Positions 1 through 7,944 of a stretch of DNA of 16,469 bases are shown piece by piece. The notes beneath the pieces were generated by a model, which worked only from the letters and a program-made list of their open reading frames with translations, was not told the origin of the DNA and made no database searches. The DNA lies in NCBI GenBank assembly GCA_050744165.1, contig JBOGGN010000347.1:1-16469 (forward strand), written 5' to 3'. The DNA comes from JBOGGN01 sp050744165 (GTDB taxonomy: Bacteria; Actinomycetota; Acidimicrobiia; Acidimicrobiales; Palsa-688). The stretch's first letter is position 1. Each line of letters begins with the position of its first letter. The position numbers were made by a program, and so were the translations under genes.

Positions 1-675
1 GGGCGGAAGACGGCCCCGGCCGGTGAGCGCCAGCAGCACCTTGCTCGCGTCCGGACGGCGACCTGCTATCTGAGCGACCAACTCGAGGCAGGACGCCACC
101 GGCGCCGACAGCTCGGGGGGCGCATCCTGGCCGAGGGCCCCCAGCAGATCCAGGGTGTGCACGGTCAGCTCGAAGGTGCGCGTCGGGAGGTAGGCAGCCA
201 GAGTGGCGCCCTTCCCGCCGGCGACGGTCAGGGTGGCGTCGTCGGGTGTGCGCGCGATCAGTGCCAGCACACGATCCGCCAGCGCAGCCACCGACTCGCG
301 AGGACGCTCACCCAGTGCCGCGCCCGCCGCTCGGCCCCGCTCGGCGACCGCCGCGTGGTCGATCTGTGCTCCTTCAAGTGCCTCGTAGTAGTGGCGCGGC
401 TGGTGGATCGTGACCACGGCCGCGGGCGCCGCCAGGTACGCCTCGACGGTCGACAACGCCCGGCTGGCGTGGCCCACGAGGTCCCGGATGGTCCACTCGC
501 CGAGCCCGGGCCGGTCCCAGTCATCACCGGCGACGGCCGCCACGGTGGCGACGAAGACCTGGGTGGCGGCGGCGAAGCTGGCGCGAACCGAAGGCGACGG
601 GCGCCGCTCGCTCGACGGGCGCCGCTCGCTCGACCCGGCGGTTCCCGGCTCGGCGGTTCCCGGCTCGGCGGTCAC
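1..675 (-). CDS. MDMPI_N / DinB-like (maleylpyruvate isomerase N-terminal family) protein, 3' end outside window
   Basis: Reading the minus strand from a GTG at 675 gives an open frame that runs off the window edge (225 codons visible). After a low-complexity N-terminus comes a typical helical segment: FVATVAAVAGDDWDRPGLGE, then WTIRDLVGHASRAL around residues 60-75. This W(T/S)-x-R-D-LVGH pattern is the hallmark of the mycothiol-dependent maleylpyruvate isomerase N-terminal (DinB-like) family, where the His helps bind a divalent metal. Members act in thiol-dependent transferase or isomerase reactions, and most are of unknown substrate. The GTG overlaps the TGA of the upstream SDR gene by 4 bp (GTGA), so the two are probably translationally coupled. 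No other start lies before the conserved domain. The first ~25 residues are made of two small tandem repeats. Function beyond family is not assignable. Confidence 0.8.
   Translation of the reverse strand, partial: MTAEPGTAEPGTAGSSERRPSSERRPSPSVRASFAAATQVFVATVAAVAGDDWDRPGLGEWTIRDLVGHASRALSTVEAYLAAPAAVVTIHQPRHYYEALEGAQIDHAAVAERGRAAGAALGERPRESVAALADRVLALIARTPDDATLTVAGGKGATLAAYLPTRTFELTVHTLDLLGALGQDAPPELSAPVASCLELVAQIAGRRPDASKVLLALTGRGRLPP
596..631. repeat. 18-bp perfect tandem duplication inside the MDMPI_N gene
   Basis: The 18-mer GACGGGCGCCGCTCGCTC occurs twice head to tail (596-613 and 614-631) with no mismatch. In the minus-strand reading frame it encodes the duplicated peptide SSERRP, so it keeps the frame. 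It lies in the variable N-terminal extension before the conserved domain. Confidence 0.9.
636..672. repeat. 15-bp tandem repeat (2.4 copies) at the 5' end of the MDMPI_N gene
   Basis: CGGCGGTTCCCGGCT occurs at 636-650 and 651-665, followed by a partial copy (CGGCGGT, 666-672) that merges with the start codon. In the minus frame it encodes EPGTA twice. It is next to, but different in sequence from, the 18-bp repeat. Confidence 0.9.
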
Positions 676-1403
676 GACAGGTTGCGAAGGTCCACCACGC
701 TGCCGTTGTCGAGGCCGGCGTCGAGGAGGCGCCACATCTTGGCCGCCACCTCTGCCGCCGGCGTCAGCTTCCCCGCCTGGTGCAGGTCGAGGAACTTCTG
801 TCGCTGCGGGAACTCCTCGGCCGGTGTGGCCCGGATCCGGGCCTGCATGTCGGTGTCCACCGTCCCCGGGGCGATGGCGAGGACCTCGACGCCGCCCCGC
901 AGGTCCTGTTCGGCACCGGCGTTGCGCACCCACTGGTCGACCGCCGCCTTGGCCGCGCCGTAGGAGGACCAACCGGGGTAGACGCTCTTGGCCGCCCCGG
1001 AGGTGATCATGACGAGGTGGCGCCGGGCGGAAGCGGCGCCCGCGGCTGCGCCCAGAAACAGCTGGCCCAGCACCTGGGGTGAGGCGCTGTTGAGCACCAC
1101 GTTGTCCCGGTAGGCGTCCCTGTCGACCTCGCCCGCGAAACCGACGGGATCGATCGTGCCGGCGCAGTGCGCGAAGACCACCCGGTCGCCGTCAAACCCG
1201 GCCAACTCCCGCTCGAACGACTCACCGAGGGCGGCCCACGCCTGAGGATCGGCCAAGTCGAGGGCCAGATGGTCGGTCAGGTCGGGCAGATCCTTGTCGG
1301 TCCTGCTGACCCCGATCACCCGGGCCTCCGGCCACGGCACCGACTCCACCAGCGCCCGCCCAATCCCCCTGGATGCTCCCGAGATCCACACCAGTCGGCT
1401 CAT
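672..1403 (-). CDS. Short-chain dehydrogenase/reductase, benzil/sepiapterin-reductase-like
   Basis: This 243-residue protein is a complete classical SDR, a cytosolic NAD(P)H-dependent carbonyl reductase or alcohol dehydrogenase. The Rossmann glycine motif SGASRGIG lies at residues 8-15, and the catalytic triad is Ser135 (in TSG), Tyr148 and Lys152 (YGAAK). The stretch SGAAK-x4-GWSSYGAAKAAVD resembles the active-site region of bacterial benzil reductases and sepiapterin-reductase-like SDRs, so a diketone or pterin-like carbonyl substrate is plausible but unproven. Arg34 after the second beta-strand (GVSRT) favours NADPH. Its ATG overlaps the TGA of the upstream membrane-protein gene (ATGA), and its own TGA overlaps the GTG of the MDMPI_N gene, making a tight three-gene operon. 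Confidence 0.85.
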   Translation of the reverse strand: MSRLVWISGASRGIGRALVESVPWPEARVIGVSRTDKDLPDLTDHLALDLADPQAWAALGESFERELAGFDGDRVVFAHCAGTIDPVGFAGEVDRDAYRDNVVLNSASPQVLGQLFLGAAAGAASARRHLVMITSGAAKSVYPGWSSYGAAKAAVDQWVRNAGAEQDLRGGVEVLAIAPGTVDTDMQARIRATPAEEFPQRQKFLDLHQAGKLTPAAEVAAKMWRLLDAGLDNGSVVDLRNLS

Positions 1404-1939
1404 GACTTCTCCTTTCCGGCGAGGACAGAGAACGCGGCCGCGGTCGTGGTGCCGAAGGTCAGGTGCGCCGACCAGTCCTTGGCCAGCACCTTGGCGTCGT
1501 ACTCCCAGATCGGCTTATAGAGCTTGGCCAGGGGCAGCACCGCGTACCCCGAGAGAAACACCAGCGTGCCGAACACCTGCCCCTGGAGCCGCCGCCGTCG
1601 CAGCGAGCTGGCCAGGATCCCGTATTGGGCCCCCCAGACGATGCCGTAGCCCCAGTGCATGACGTTGTTGACCGTGCGGGCCGAGGTGGCCGGGAGCTCC
1701 TTCTGGAGGAGCCCCTCGTAGATCCGCTTCCCGACCAGCGCCGGGGCTGGGGCGTGGTCCCACGAGTCCAGACCGGCGGAGAACTCCCAGGCCAGGGGAG
1801 CGTCGGTCCCGCCGCCGGATCGGTACAAGCCGTAGTTGTAGGCGTCGAACGCAACGATGCCGACCGCGCCCGCCACTGCGCCCCGCACGATGGCCCCGAC
1901 CGCGGACATGGTGACCGCCGGCTTGGATTTCCTTGCCAT
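1400..1939 (-). CDS. Small multi-pass membrane protein of unknown function
   Basis: The protein has 179 residues with a basic N-terminus (MARKSKPAV) and about four hydrophobic segments, near residues 10-32, 93-115, 121-143 and 158-175. A conserved-looking HWGYGIVWGAQYG sits in the second. The architecture and the H-x-x-YG-x-x-WG-x-x-YG pattern recall YagU/DUF1440-type inner-membrane proteins, but this is a weak resemblance. The start is fixed by the only strong Shine-Dalgarno in the window (AAAGGAGG, 5 nt spacing); an upstream in-frame extension to 2149 overlaps glyQS and is not credible. It is the first gene of the operon with the SDR and MDMPI_N genes, and the stop overlaps the SDR start by 4 bp. 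Confidence 0.75.
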   Translation of the reverse strand: MARKSKPAVTMSAVGAIVRGAVAGAVGIVAFDAYNYGLYRSGGGTDAPLAWEFSAGLDSWDHAPAPALVGKRIYEGLLQKELPATSARTVNNVMHWGYGIVWGAQYGILASSLRRRRLQGQVFGTLVFLSGYAVLPLAKLYKPIWEYDAKVLAKDWSAHLTFGTTTAAAFSVLAGKEKS

Positions 1940-1944
1940 GTGGG

Positions 1945-1952
1945 CCTCCTTT
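1945..1952 (-). promoter_or_regulatory. Strong Shine-Dalgarno that decides the 1939 start
   Basis: The minus strand reads AAAGGAGG, then five bases (CCCAC), then ATG at 1939. It is a near-perfect anti-16S complement and contrasts with most other genes here, which lack a recognisable ribosome binding site. A CAGAAT hexamer at 1970-1965 could be the matching -10, which would give a short leader containing this site. Confidence 0.8.
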
Positions 1953-2007
1953 GACCTTCGCCTGATTCTGCCCCGCCCGGCGCTCGCACGTACGTGGCGA
2001 CCGCCAG

Positions 2008-4992
2008 CTACAGGTCGGCGATGGTGTTCCAATCCACCAGCCCCGCTCCCGGAGCGACCAGCGTCGCCAGCAAGCGCAGCCGGTTGGCTCGCAGGTCCGG
2101 GTCCTCGGCCATGACCAGGACATCTTGGAAGAAGGTGTCGATGGGGCACACCAGCGGCTCAAAGGCCCGTGCGAAGCTCTCCAACGACCCGGCCACCGCC
2201 AGGCCGGCAGACGCCGCCTGGTAGGCCTTCCACAGCGCCACCTCCGCCTTGTCCTCCAACCGTGACGTGTCCACTGCCCCCGCCTTGGTGCCCTTGGCGA
2301 TGCGAAGGCAGCGGCGGTAGGCGATGGCCACCGAACGCCACCAGTCCTCGGCCAGCAGTCGCTCCAGCTCGTCAAGGGCGCCCCCGATGCGTGTGGGCCG
2401 GTCGACCAGGCTGGCGGCGACCAGCACCGCCCGCACCAGGTCAGCTCGGTGGCCCTCGTCGAGCAGGCGTTGCTCCAGCCGCTTCCGCGTGAACTCCAAA
2501 AGGTCGGTGGTGGCGGCCGGTGTGATGGCCACCGCCTGGTGCCGTGCGGCCTCGCCGAAAAGCGACCGCAGGTCGATGTCCAGTTGCTGGTCGAGGATCA
2601 CCGCCACCAGTCCCGACGCTGCCCGCCGCAGCCCGTAGGGGTCGGCGCTGCCGCTCGGCTGGGCGCCGACCGCGAACAGCGCCGCCAAGGCGTCGGCCCG
2701 GTCGGCGATCGACAGCACCGCTCCCACTCGCGATGCCGGCAGCCGGTCCCCGGCCTGGCGGGGCAGCGTGGACTCGAAGATGGCTTCGGCCACCTCAGGC
2801 GTCTCGCCCTGGCGGAGGGCATAGATCCGGCCCATCTGCCCGGCCAGGCTGGACAGCTCCACCACCATCTCCGTCGCCAGGTCCGCCTTGGCCAAGAAGG
2901 CCGCCCGATCGAGCGTCGCCCGCTCTGCGCTCGACAACCCGAGCCTGGCGCCCAGCCAGGCTGCCAGGACGGCGGAATGCTCTGCCCGGTCGAGCATCGA
3001 GCCCGCCCGCTCCTCGAAGGTGAGGGTGGTCAACCCCGCCCGGAACTCCTCCAGCGGCCGGGCCAGGTCCCGCTCGAAAAAGAAAGCGGCGTCGGCGTAG
3101 CGGGCTCGCAGCACGCTCTCGTTGCCCGCCCGCACCTGGTCGGCGGCGACCGGCCCGTTGGCCACGAAGACGAAGGAGGGCAGCAGGCCGCCGGCCGCGT
3201 CGCGCACCGGCAGGTACCGCTGGTGCTTCTTCATGACCACCGTCAGCACCTCGGCCGGCAGGGTGAGGTACCGAGCGTCGAATCGCCCGAGCAGCACCAC
3301 TGGGTTCTCGACCAGGTTGGTGACCTCGTCGACCAGCGCCGCCTCGCCGACCGGATCGATGGCGCCGCCCTCGACGGCTGCCAGGGTGGTGGCCTGGGTC
3401 ACGATCAGCGCCCGCCGGGCATCGCCCTCGAAGGTGATCGACTGCTCCGCCATGACCGCCGCGTAGTCCTCGGCCCGGGCCAGTGCCACCTCGGGCGGTT
3501 GCGCGTCGCGCAGCACCCGGGTGCCGCGGCTGCTGGCCAGGTCCCCATAGGCGAAGGGCACCACGGCGTCGCCCAACAAGGCCACCAGCCACCGGAGGGG
3601 CCGGCTGAAGCTGACCGGCCCGGCCCCCCAGCGCATGGGCCGCTCGAAGCGGATGGCCTCGATCACCCCGGGCAGCGCGTCCGCCAGCACCTGGCCCGCC
3701 GCCCGTCCGGGCTCGACCCGCTCTGCGACCAGGAACCGCTGGCCCCCCTCCTCGACCCGGCCCAGCATCTCGACGTCCAGCCCCTGCTTGCGGGCGAAGC
3801 CGGTGGCGGCAGGGGTGGGGGCTCCGTCGGGTCCGAAGGCACGGTCTTCCCGAGGCCCCCGGACGGTGACCGTCCGGTCCGGCTGGCGGCAGGCGATGTC
3901 GGCCACCAGGGCCACCAAGCGCCGCGGCGTTCCCCAGGCCCCGACGGCGCCGTGTTCCAGCCGGGCCCCGTCCAGCACCGCCCCGAGCAGGTCGCGAAGT
4001 TGCGAAACTGCCGACTCGACGTCCGCAGGCGGCAGCTCCTCGGTGCCGATCTCCACCAGGAGCGGCGCCGGGTGCTCGGGAAACGCCCCGTCGGGGGCGG
4101 CCACGGTCGGCACCGGGTCGCCGGCGCGGCCCAACGGGTAGCCGAGTTCCTCCCGCCGCGAGACCCACAACTCGGCCACCTCGTGGGACATCCGCCGCAT
4201 GCGGGCGAAGGCCCGGGCCCGTTCGGTCGTCCCGATGGCCCCCCGGGAATCGAGCACGTTGAAGGTCTGCGAGCACTTCAGGATGAAGGAGTAGGCGGGG
4301 ACTGGCAGCCGCTTCTCCAGCAGCCGGAGAGCCTCCGCCTGGTAGAGCTCGAACAACTGCCGCTGCGTCTCGACGTCTGCCTCGTCCAGGTAGTACGTGC
4401 TCATCTCGAACTCCGGCTGCAGGTAGATCTCGCCGTAGCTGACGCCGGGGGCGAAGGCGATGTTCTTGAAGTGATCCACGCCCTGCAAGGCCATCAAGAT
4501 TCGCTCGAGGCCGTAGGTGATCTCCACCGCCACCGGGTCGAGGCTCATCCCCCCGGCCGCCTGGAAGTACGTGAATTGGGTGATCTCGAGGCCGTCCAGC
4601 CATACCTCCCAGCCCAAGCCCCACGCTCCAAAGGCCGGCGACTCCCAGTTGTCCTCAACGAACCGCACGTCGTGGCGCTTGGTGTCGACCCCGAGGGCGG
4701 CAATGCTGCCGAGGTACAGCTCCTGGGCGTTGCCCGGGTCGGGCTTCAAGATGACCTGGTACTGGGTGTGGGTCTGCAGGCGGTTGGGGTTCTCCCCGTA
4801 GCGGCTGTCGTCGGGCCGCACACTCGGTTCCACGTAGGCGGTGCGCCACGGCTCGGGCCCAAGCACTCGCAGGAAGGTGGCCGGGTTGAGCGTGCCCGCG
4901 CCGACCTCGGTGTTGAACGGCTGCGCCAGTACCGCCCCCTGGTCGACCCAGTATCTGGTCAGGGCGAGGATGGCGTCCTGCATGGTGAGCAC
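2008..4992 (-). CDS. glyQS: Glycyl-tRNA synthetase, alpha and beta subunits fused in one chain
   Basis: The enzyme charges tRNA-Gly with glycine in the cytosol. Residues ~1-295 (from the GTG) are a full GlyQ alpha subunit, with EVGAGTLNPATFLRVLGPEP, RYGENPNRLQ, VEDNWESP and GWEVWLDGLEITQFTYFQ. A ~15-residue linker leads into a full GlyS beta subunit that begins with LLVEIGTEELPP around residue 311 and ends with the DALR-like C-terminal region (CPIDTFFQDVLVMAEDPDLRANRL). Total length is 994 residues, close to alpha plus beta, and the frame is uninterrupted, so it is a genuine fusion. Such fusions are known from Chlamydia, while most actinobacteria use the unrelated single-chain GlyRS. Start: a GTG at 4992 lies 6 nt after a TACGGT hexamer, suggesting a leaderless mRNA; the ATG at 4983 is the alternative. 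The longer frame to 5478 overlaps the reductase gene and is rejected. Confidence 0.95.
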   Translation of the reverse strand: MLTMQDAILALTRYWVDQGAVLAQPFNTEVGAGTLNPATFLRVLGPEPWRTAYVEPSVRPDDSRYGENPNRLQTHTQYQVILKPDPGNAQELYLGSIAALGVDTKRHDVRFVEDNWESPAFGAWGLGWEVWLDGLEITQFTYFQAAGGMSLDPVAVEITYGLERILMALQGVDHFKNIAFAPGVSYGEIYLQPEFEMSTYYLDEADVETQRQLFELYQAEALRLLEKRLPVPAYSFILKCSQTFNVLDSRGAIGTTERARAFARMRRMSHEVAELWVSRREELGYPLGRAGDPVPTVAAPDGAFPEHPAPLLVEIGTEELPPADVESAVSQLRDLLGAVLDGARLEHGAVGAWGTPRRLVALVADIACRQPDRTVTVRGPREDRAFGPDGAPTPAATGFARKQGLDVEMLGRVEEGGQRFLVAERVEPGRAAGQVLADALPGVIEAIRFERPMRWGAGPVSFSRPLRWLVALLGDAVVPFAYGDLASSRGTRVLRDAQPPEVALARAEDYAAVMAEQSITFEGDARRALIVTQATTLAAVEGGAIDPVGEAALVDEVTNLVENPVVLLGRFDARYLTLPAEVLTVVMKKHQRYLPVRDAAGGLLPSFVFVANGPVAADQVRAGNESVLRARYADAAFFFERDLARPLEEFRAGLTTLTFEERAGSMLDRAEHSAVLAAWLGARLGLSSAERATLDRAAFLAKADLATEMVVELSSLAGQMGRIYALRQGETPEVAEAIFESTLPRQAGDRLPASRVGAVLSIADRADALAALFAVGAQPSGSADPYGLRRAASGLVAVILDQQLDIDLRSLFGEAARHQAVAITPAATTDLLEFTRKRLEQRLLDEGHRADLVRAVLVAASLVDRPTRIGGALDELERLLAEDWWRSVAIAYRRCLRIAKGTKAGAVDTSRLEDKAEVALWKAYQAASAGLAVAGSLESFARAFEPLVCPIDTFFQDVLVMAEDPDLRANRLRLLATLVAPGAGLVDWNTIADL

Positions 4993-4998
4993 TCGTGC

Positions 4999-5004
4999 AC
5001 CGTA
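4999..5004 (-). promoter_or_regulatory. Putative -10 element of a leaderless glyQS promoter
   Basis: The minus strand reads TACGGT, six bases (GCACGA), then GTG at 4992. The TANNNT hexamer and 6-nt spacing match the actinobacterial leaderless pattern seen at several other genes here. No convincing -35 box is visible. Confidence 0.5.
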
Positions 5005-5036
5005 CCCGGCGCTTTTGCGAGCTGGGAAAAGGATTC

Positions 5037-5052
5037 GGGGGAGCGTTCCCCC
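5037..5052 (-). terminator. Short GC hairpin after the ferredoxin reductase gene, possible terminator
   Basis: GGGGGA and TCCCCC form a 6-bp stem around a 4-base loop, 21 bases past the reductase stop on the minus strand. A weak T-run (CCTTTTCCC) follows about ten bases later. The stem is short, so it is only a candidate terminator. It lies between the reductase stop and the glyQS promoter. Confidence 0.3.
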
Positions 5053-5072
5053 CGCGCCACCCCACAAACGAG

Positions 5073-6263
5073 CTAGGGCGCGGGGAACGGCTCCCGCTGT
5101 GCGATCTTGTTCCGCCACGCCATCAAACGAGCGGGCCAGTTGAACGACAGCGCTCCGACCAGACGACCGGCGGACCCGTACACCACGACGAAGCGATCGT
5201 CGTCGAGGGCGCCGTCGACAACGGCCACGTCCGGCCCGGTGCGGCCCACCATTTGGATCTTGGTCTGGTACTGGTCGGACCAGAAGTAGGGGATCGGCTC
5301 GAACACGGGCGCGTCCTGGCCCTGCAGAAGGGTGAGGGCTGCGGCCTGTCCCTGCTCGGCGGCATTGGTCCAGTGCTCGAGGCGCATGAACTCCCCGAAG
5401 AAGGGGTTCTCCCACCGGGCCACGTCGCCCGCGGCCACCACGCCCGGCACCGGCCGGCCCCCGGCCAGAGCCCGGCACCGGGAATCGCAGCGCACACCGT
5501 TGGCCAAGTCGAGGCCCGAATCGGCGAGCCAGTCGGTAGTCGGCGCCACACCCACCCCGATGACGACCACGTCGCTTTGGACCTCGGTGCCGTCGGCCAT
5601 GACCACCGACTCCACTCGTCGATCGCCCCGCAGGCCGGCCACCCCGGTGCCGAGGCGCAGGTCGACGCCTTGGTCGGTGTGCAACCGGGCGCAGCGCCGG
5701 CCCATCATGGCCCCAACCCCGCGCTCCATGGGGACCGGTAGGGCCTCGAGGACGGTGACGTCGAGACCCAACTGGTGGCTGGTGGCAGCCACCTCGGAGC
5801 CGATGAAGCCGGCTCCGACCACGCTCAGCTTGCGAGCCCCGGACAGACGCTCGCGAAGCGCCCGCCCGTCCTCGATGGTTCGCAGCACGAACACCCCGTC
5901 GAGATCGGCCAAGCCCGGCAGCGTTCGGGGGTGGGATCCCGTGGCCACGACGACCCCGTCATAGGACACCTCATCGCCCGAGTCCAAGACGACGACGCAC
6001 CGCTCGAGGTCCAACCGGACCGCCTTGGTGGAGAGCCGGAAGTCGGCGTCGGCAGCCGCGCCGAGCGGCAGGTACACCTCCTCCAGGCTCATGTCGCCCC
6101 CCAGATACTCCTTGGACAGCGGGGGGCGGTCGTAGGGCAGGTGGCCCTCGGCCCCAAGCAGGGTGACGTCGCCGTCATACCCCTCCTCGCGCAGTGTTTG
6201 CGCGGCCCGGAGACCAGCAAGGGATGCGCCGACGATGACGATACGGCGCGGTGCGGGTGCCAC
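5073..6263 (-). CDS. FAD-dependent ferredoxin reductase (putidaredoxin/rhodocoxin reductase type)
   Basis: This 396-residue flavoprotein takes electrons from NAD(P)H and passes them to a small ferredoxin. The N-terminal FAD-binding motif is IVIVGASLAGLRAA (residues 8-21), followed by the family's YDRPPLSK signature (44-51). The NAD-binding motif VVGAGFIGSE is at 148-157, the second FAD contact is VVAAGDVARW (275-284), and the C-terminal reductase domain starts near FWSDQYQTKIQ. This order is that of CamA- and ThcD-like reductases that serve cytochromes P450 and Rieske oxygenases. The start codon is GTG, 21 nt after the ferredoxin stop, with no clear ribosome site. The pairing makes the ferredoxin its likely partner. 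No P450 gene is in the window. Confidence 0.9.
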   Translation of the reverse strand: MAPAPRRIVIVGASLAGLRAAQTLREEGYDGDVTLLGAEGHLPYDRPPLSKEYLGGDMSLEEVYLPLGAAADADFRLSTKAVRLDLERCVVVLDSGDEVSYDGVVVATGSHPRTLPGLADLDGVFVLRTIEDGRALRERLSGARKLSVVGAGFIGSEVAATSHQLGLDVTVLEALPVPMERGVGAMMGRRCARLHTDQGVDLRLGTGVAGLRGDRRVESVVMADGTEVQSDVVVIGVGVAPTTDWLADSGLDLANGVRCDSRCRALAGGRPVPGVVAAGDVARWENPFFGEFMRLEHWTNAAEQGQAAALTLLQGQDAPVFEPIPYFWSDQYQTKIQMVGRTGPDVAVVDGALDDDRFVVVYGSAGRLVGALSFNWPARLMAWRNKIAQREPFPAP

Positions 6264-6284
6264 CGTCTCAGCCGAAGGCGCGGC

Positions 6285-6476
6285 TCACCCTTCGATCGAG
6301 ATGGCGCCGGTCGGGCAGGCCTTGACCGCTTCCTCCATCTTGGGCCGCAGCGACTCGGGCGGTTCCTCCTGGAGGACGTAGAGGAAGTTGTCGTCGCGAA
6401 CCTCGAACACCTCGGGTGCGATGCCCATGCAGACGGCGTTGCTCGTGCACTTATCGAAATCGACCACGATGCGCAT
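6285..6476 (-). CDS. [3Fe-4S] ferredoxin of the P450-partner type
   Basis: The 63-residue protein has the cluster pattern Cys10-x5-Cys16 ... Cys54-Pro55. Position 13, where a fourth ligand would sit in a [4Fe-4S] ferredoxin, is Asn, so a [3Fe-4S] cluster is expected. The segment CTSNAVCMGIAPEVFEV closely resembles mycobacterial FdxD-like ferredoxins. It is a soluble one-electron carrier that should shuttle between the adjacent reductase and a monooxygenase encoded elsewhere. It is the first gene of a two-gene operon. The ATG lies 6 nt after a TAGCGT hexamer, so it is probably translated from a leaderless transcript. Confidence 0.92.
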   Translation of the reverse strand: MRIVVDFDKCTSNAVCMGIAPEVFEVRDDNFLYVLQEEPPESLRPKMEEAVKACPTGAISIEG

Positions 6477-6482
6477 GACCAG

Positions 6483-6488
6483 ACGCTA
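6483..6488 (-). promoter_or_regulatory. Putative -10 element of the ferredoxin-reductase operon
   Basis: The minus strand reads TAGCGT, six bases (CTGGTC), then ATG at 6476. This is the same hexamer type and spacing as at glyQS and the haemoglobin gene. No Shine-Dalgarno lies between. Confidence 0.5.
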
Positions 6489-6517
6489 CCCCGCCCGAAT
6501 CCCGGCGGGTGGGGGCG

Positions 6518-7936
6518 CTAGTGCGCCGGCAGGGCGGCGTTTTGGGCGGCCGCGACCCGCTGGGCGACGGCAACCACGCTCGCGTTGGCGGGTCCGTTGA
6601 CAATGACGTCGGCGACGTAGTTGCCCCGCGTGAACACATCCCGGGCGAATGCCAGCCGGCCCACCGAGTTCGTCGACCCGGTGGCGCCGGTAATCCCGGT
6701 CGTGGCGAAGGTTGACGCCACCGCCCCGGCGGCCTGATGCTGATGGGCGGCGGTGACCTGGCTGGCGGCGGCAGTCGTGGCGGCCCCCACCTGGGTCGCG
6801 AAGGCCGAGGCCAGCGTCGGGTTCTCGAACTCCATCACGAACACCCAGACCGCCTGGGACCCGTCGGTGGGGTTTGTCCAGCGGCGTTGGGCCCCTGCCA
6901 GGAACCCGGTCGGCTGGTCGGCGACGGCTCCCGCGGTGCTCGAGCCATAGTCCTGCACCGCCGTCGCCAGCGCCATCGGGCTGGCGGCAACCGTCGAGCC
7001 GGGGCTCGGCACGAAGTTCGGGATGGTGTTGACAAGGGCCGCGACGAGCGCCGTCGACGGCCGTATGGCAGCTGTTGTGTCCGCCTTGTGGGTCCTCTTC
7101 CAGTACACCGTCCCGCCCGCCCCCGCCAGGCCAACCACGACCAGTGCCGCCAGTAGTTTGCGACCCCGGCGCCTCGGAGCCTTGGAGCGGCGACCGTCGC
7201 CGGGGACGATGAGGGCGCCTTGGGCGGCCGCCACCCCTGGGGCAGGGGCTGGTGACGCCGTGTGGCTCGCTTGCTGCCTGGCCTTGCGTCCAGACTTCCG
7301 CTTTGCATGGACCGGGGTGGGCTCGCCGGTCCCGATCGGTGCCTCGTCGAAGGCGGGAAGACCCAGGTCGATCTCCTCCAGCTCCGGCATCGGCCACGCA
7401 GCCTGCATCGGCGTCGCCCGGCGCTGCTGGTCCTTCGTCAGCAAGCCGTTCATCTGGTCCATCAACTCTGCCGATCCCGCGACGGGGGCGACGGGCTCGA
7501 CGGTCGCCGGGTTTTTAGGCGAAGGCGGGACGGACTGCCTGGCGGCGCGCCTCGGGGCTCTTGGCGGCTTGACCGCCTTGTGCTCCGCCAGCGCCTCGGG
7601 AGCGGGCGTCGCCAGCACTAGCGGGGCCGGCGACGGCCCATCGGATGGACGCTCGTGCTGGGCCCGAACCGGCCGGATCCGGCTGACCCGGCGTACCAGG
7701 GGTTCCTCAGGAAGGCCACCGATCTCGACGGCGGCGGCGAGAAGCCTGTCGATCTCATCGAGAACCTCCGGTCGGCCATCACAGGCCTCTTCCAGGGCTC
7801 TCACCAGCAACAACTGCTGGCTGTCGAGGCTCGGCAGGTCGCTCAACACTTCGGCCACGCTCAAGGAGCGATAGCCGTCCTCGGGCGGCGAAGGCGATTC
7901 TGTCGGTTGGGTAGCAGAGGCGCGTCGACTTCTCAC
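6518..7936 (-). CDS. Proline/alanine-rich single-pass membrane protein, function unknown
   Basis: The 472-residue protein has three parts. Residues ~22-70 form a predicted helical N-terminal unit (SLSVAEVLSDLPSLDSQQLL). Residues ~80-250 are a disordered, proline- and charge-rich cytoplasmic stretch. A polybasic patch (RRSKAPRRRGRK, 249-260) precedes one transmembrane helix at about 261-277. The C-terminal ~190 residues, probably outside the membrane, are Ala/Thr/Val-rich and contain a compact domain (GSQAVWVFVMEFENPTLASAFATQ). The basic patch before the helix supports an N-in, C-out type II topology. I do not recognise a family. The GTG start is the first possible one after an in-frame TGA and is 8 nt downstream of a GATGAT hexamer. 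Confidence 0.65.
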   Translation of the reverse strand: MRSRRASATQPTESPSPPEDGYRSLSVAEVLSDLPSLDSQQLLLVRALEEACDGRPEVLDEIDRLLAAAVEIGGLPEEPLVRRVSRIRPVRAQHERPSDGPSPAPLVLATPAPEALAEHKAVKPPRAPRRAARQSVPPSPKNPATVEPVAPVAGSAELMDQMNGLLTKDQQRRATPMQAAWPMPELEEIDLGLPAFDEAPIGTGEPTPVHAKRKSGRKARQQASHTASPAPAPGVAAAQGALIVPGDGRRSKAPRRRGRKLLAALVVVGLAGAGGTVYWKRTHKADTTAAIRPSTALVAALVNTIPNFVPSPGSTVAASPMALATAVQDYGSSTAGAVADQPTGFLAGAQRRWTNPTDGSQAVWVFVMEFENPTLASAFATQVGAATTAAASQVTAAHQHQAAGAVASTFATTGITGATGSTNSVGRLAFARDVFTRGNYVADVIVNGPANASVVAVAQRVAAAQNAALPAH

Positions 7937-7944
7937 TAGTCGCG

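Noticed and set aside
157..1006. Several plus-strand open frames at the left edge
   Set aside because: They lie opposite the MDMPI_N and SDR genes, whose motifs are clear on the minus strand.
1940..2149. 70-residue N-terminal extension of the membrane protein at 1400-1939
   Set aside because: It overlaps the end of glyQS, while a near-perfect Shine-Dalgarno marks ATG 1939.
2449..5076. 875-codon open frame on the plus strand opposite glyQS
   Set aside because: It is antisense to a fully conserved synthetase; the translation is Gly/Arg/Pro/His-rich with no domain. Long opposite-strand frames are expected at this GC content.
4993..5478. N-terminal extension of glyQS by 162 residues
   Set aside because: It overlaps the ferredoxin-reductase gene, is Arg/Gly-rich, and GlyQ homologues start at the position used here.
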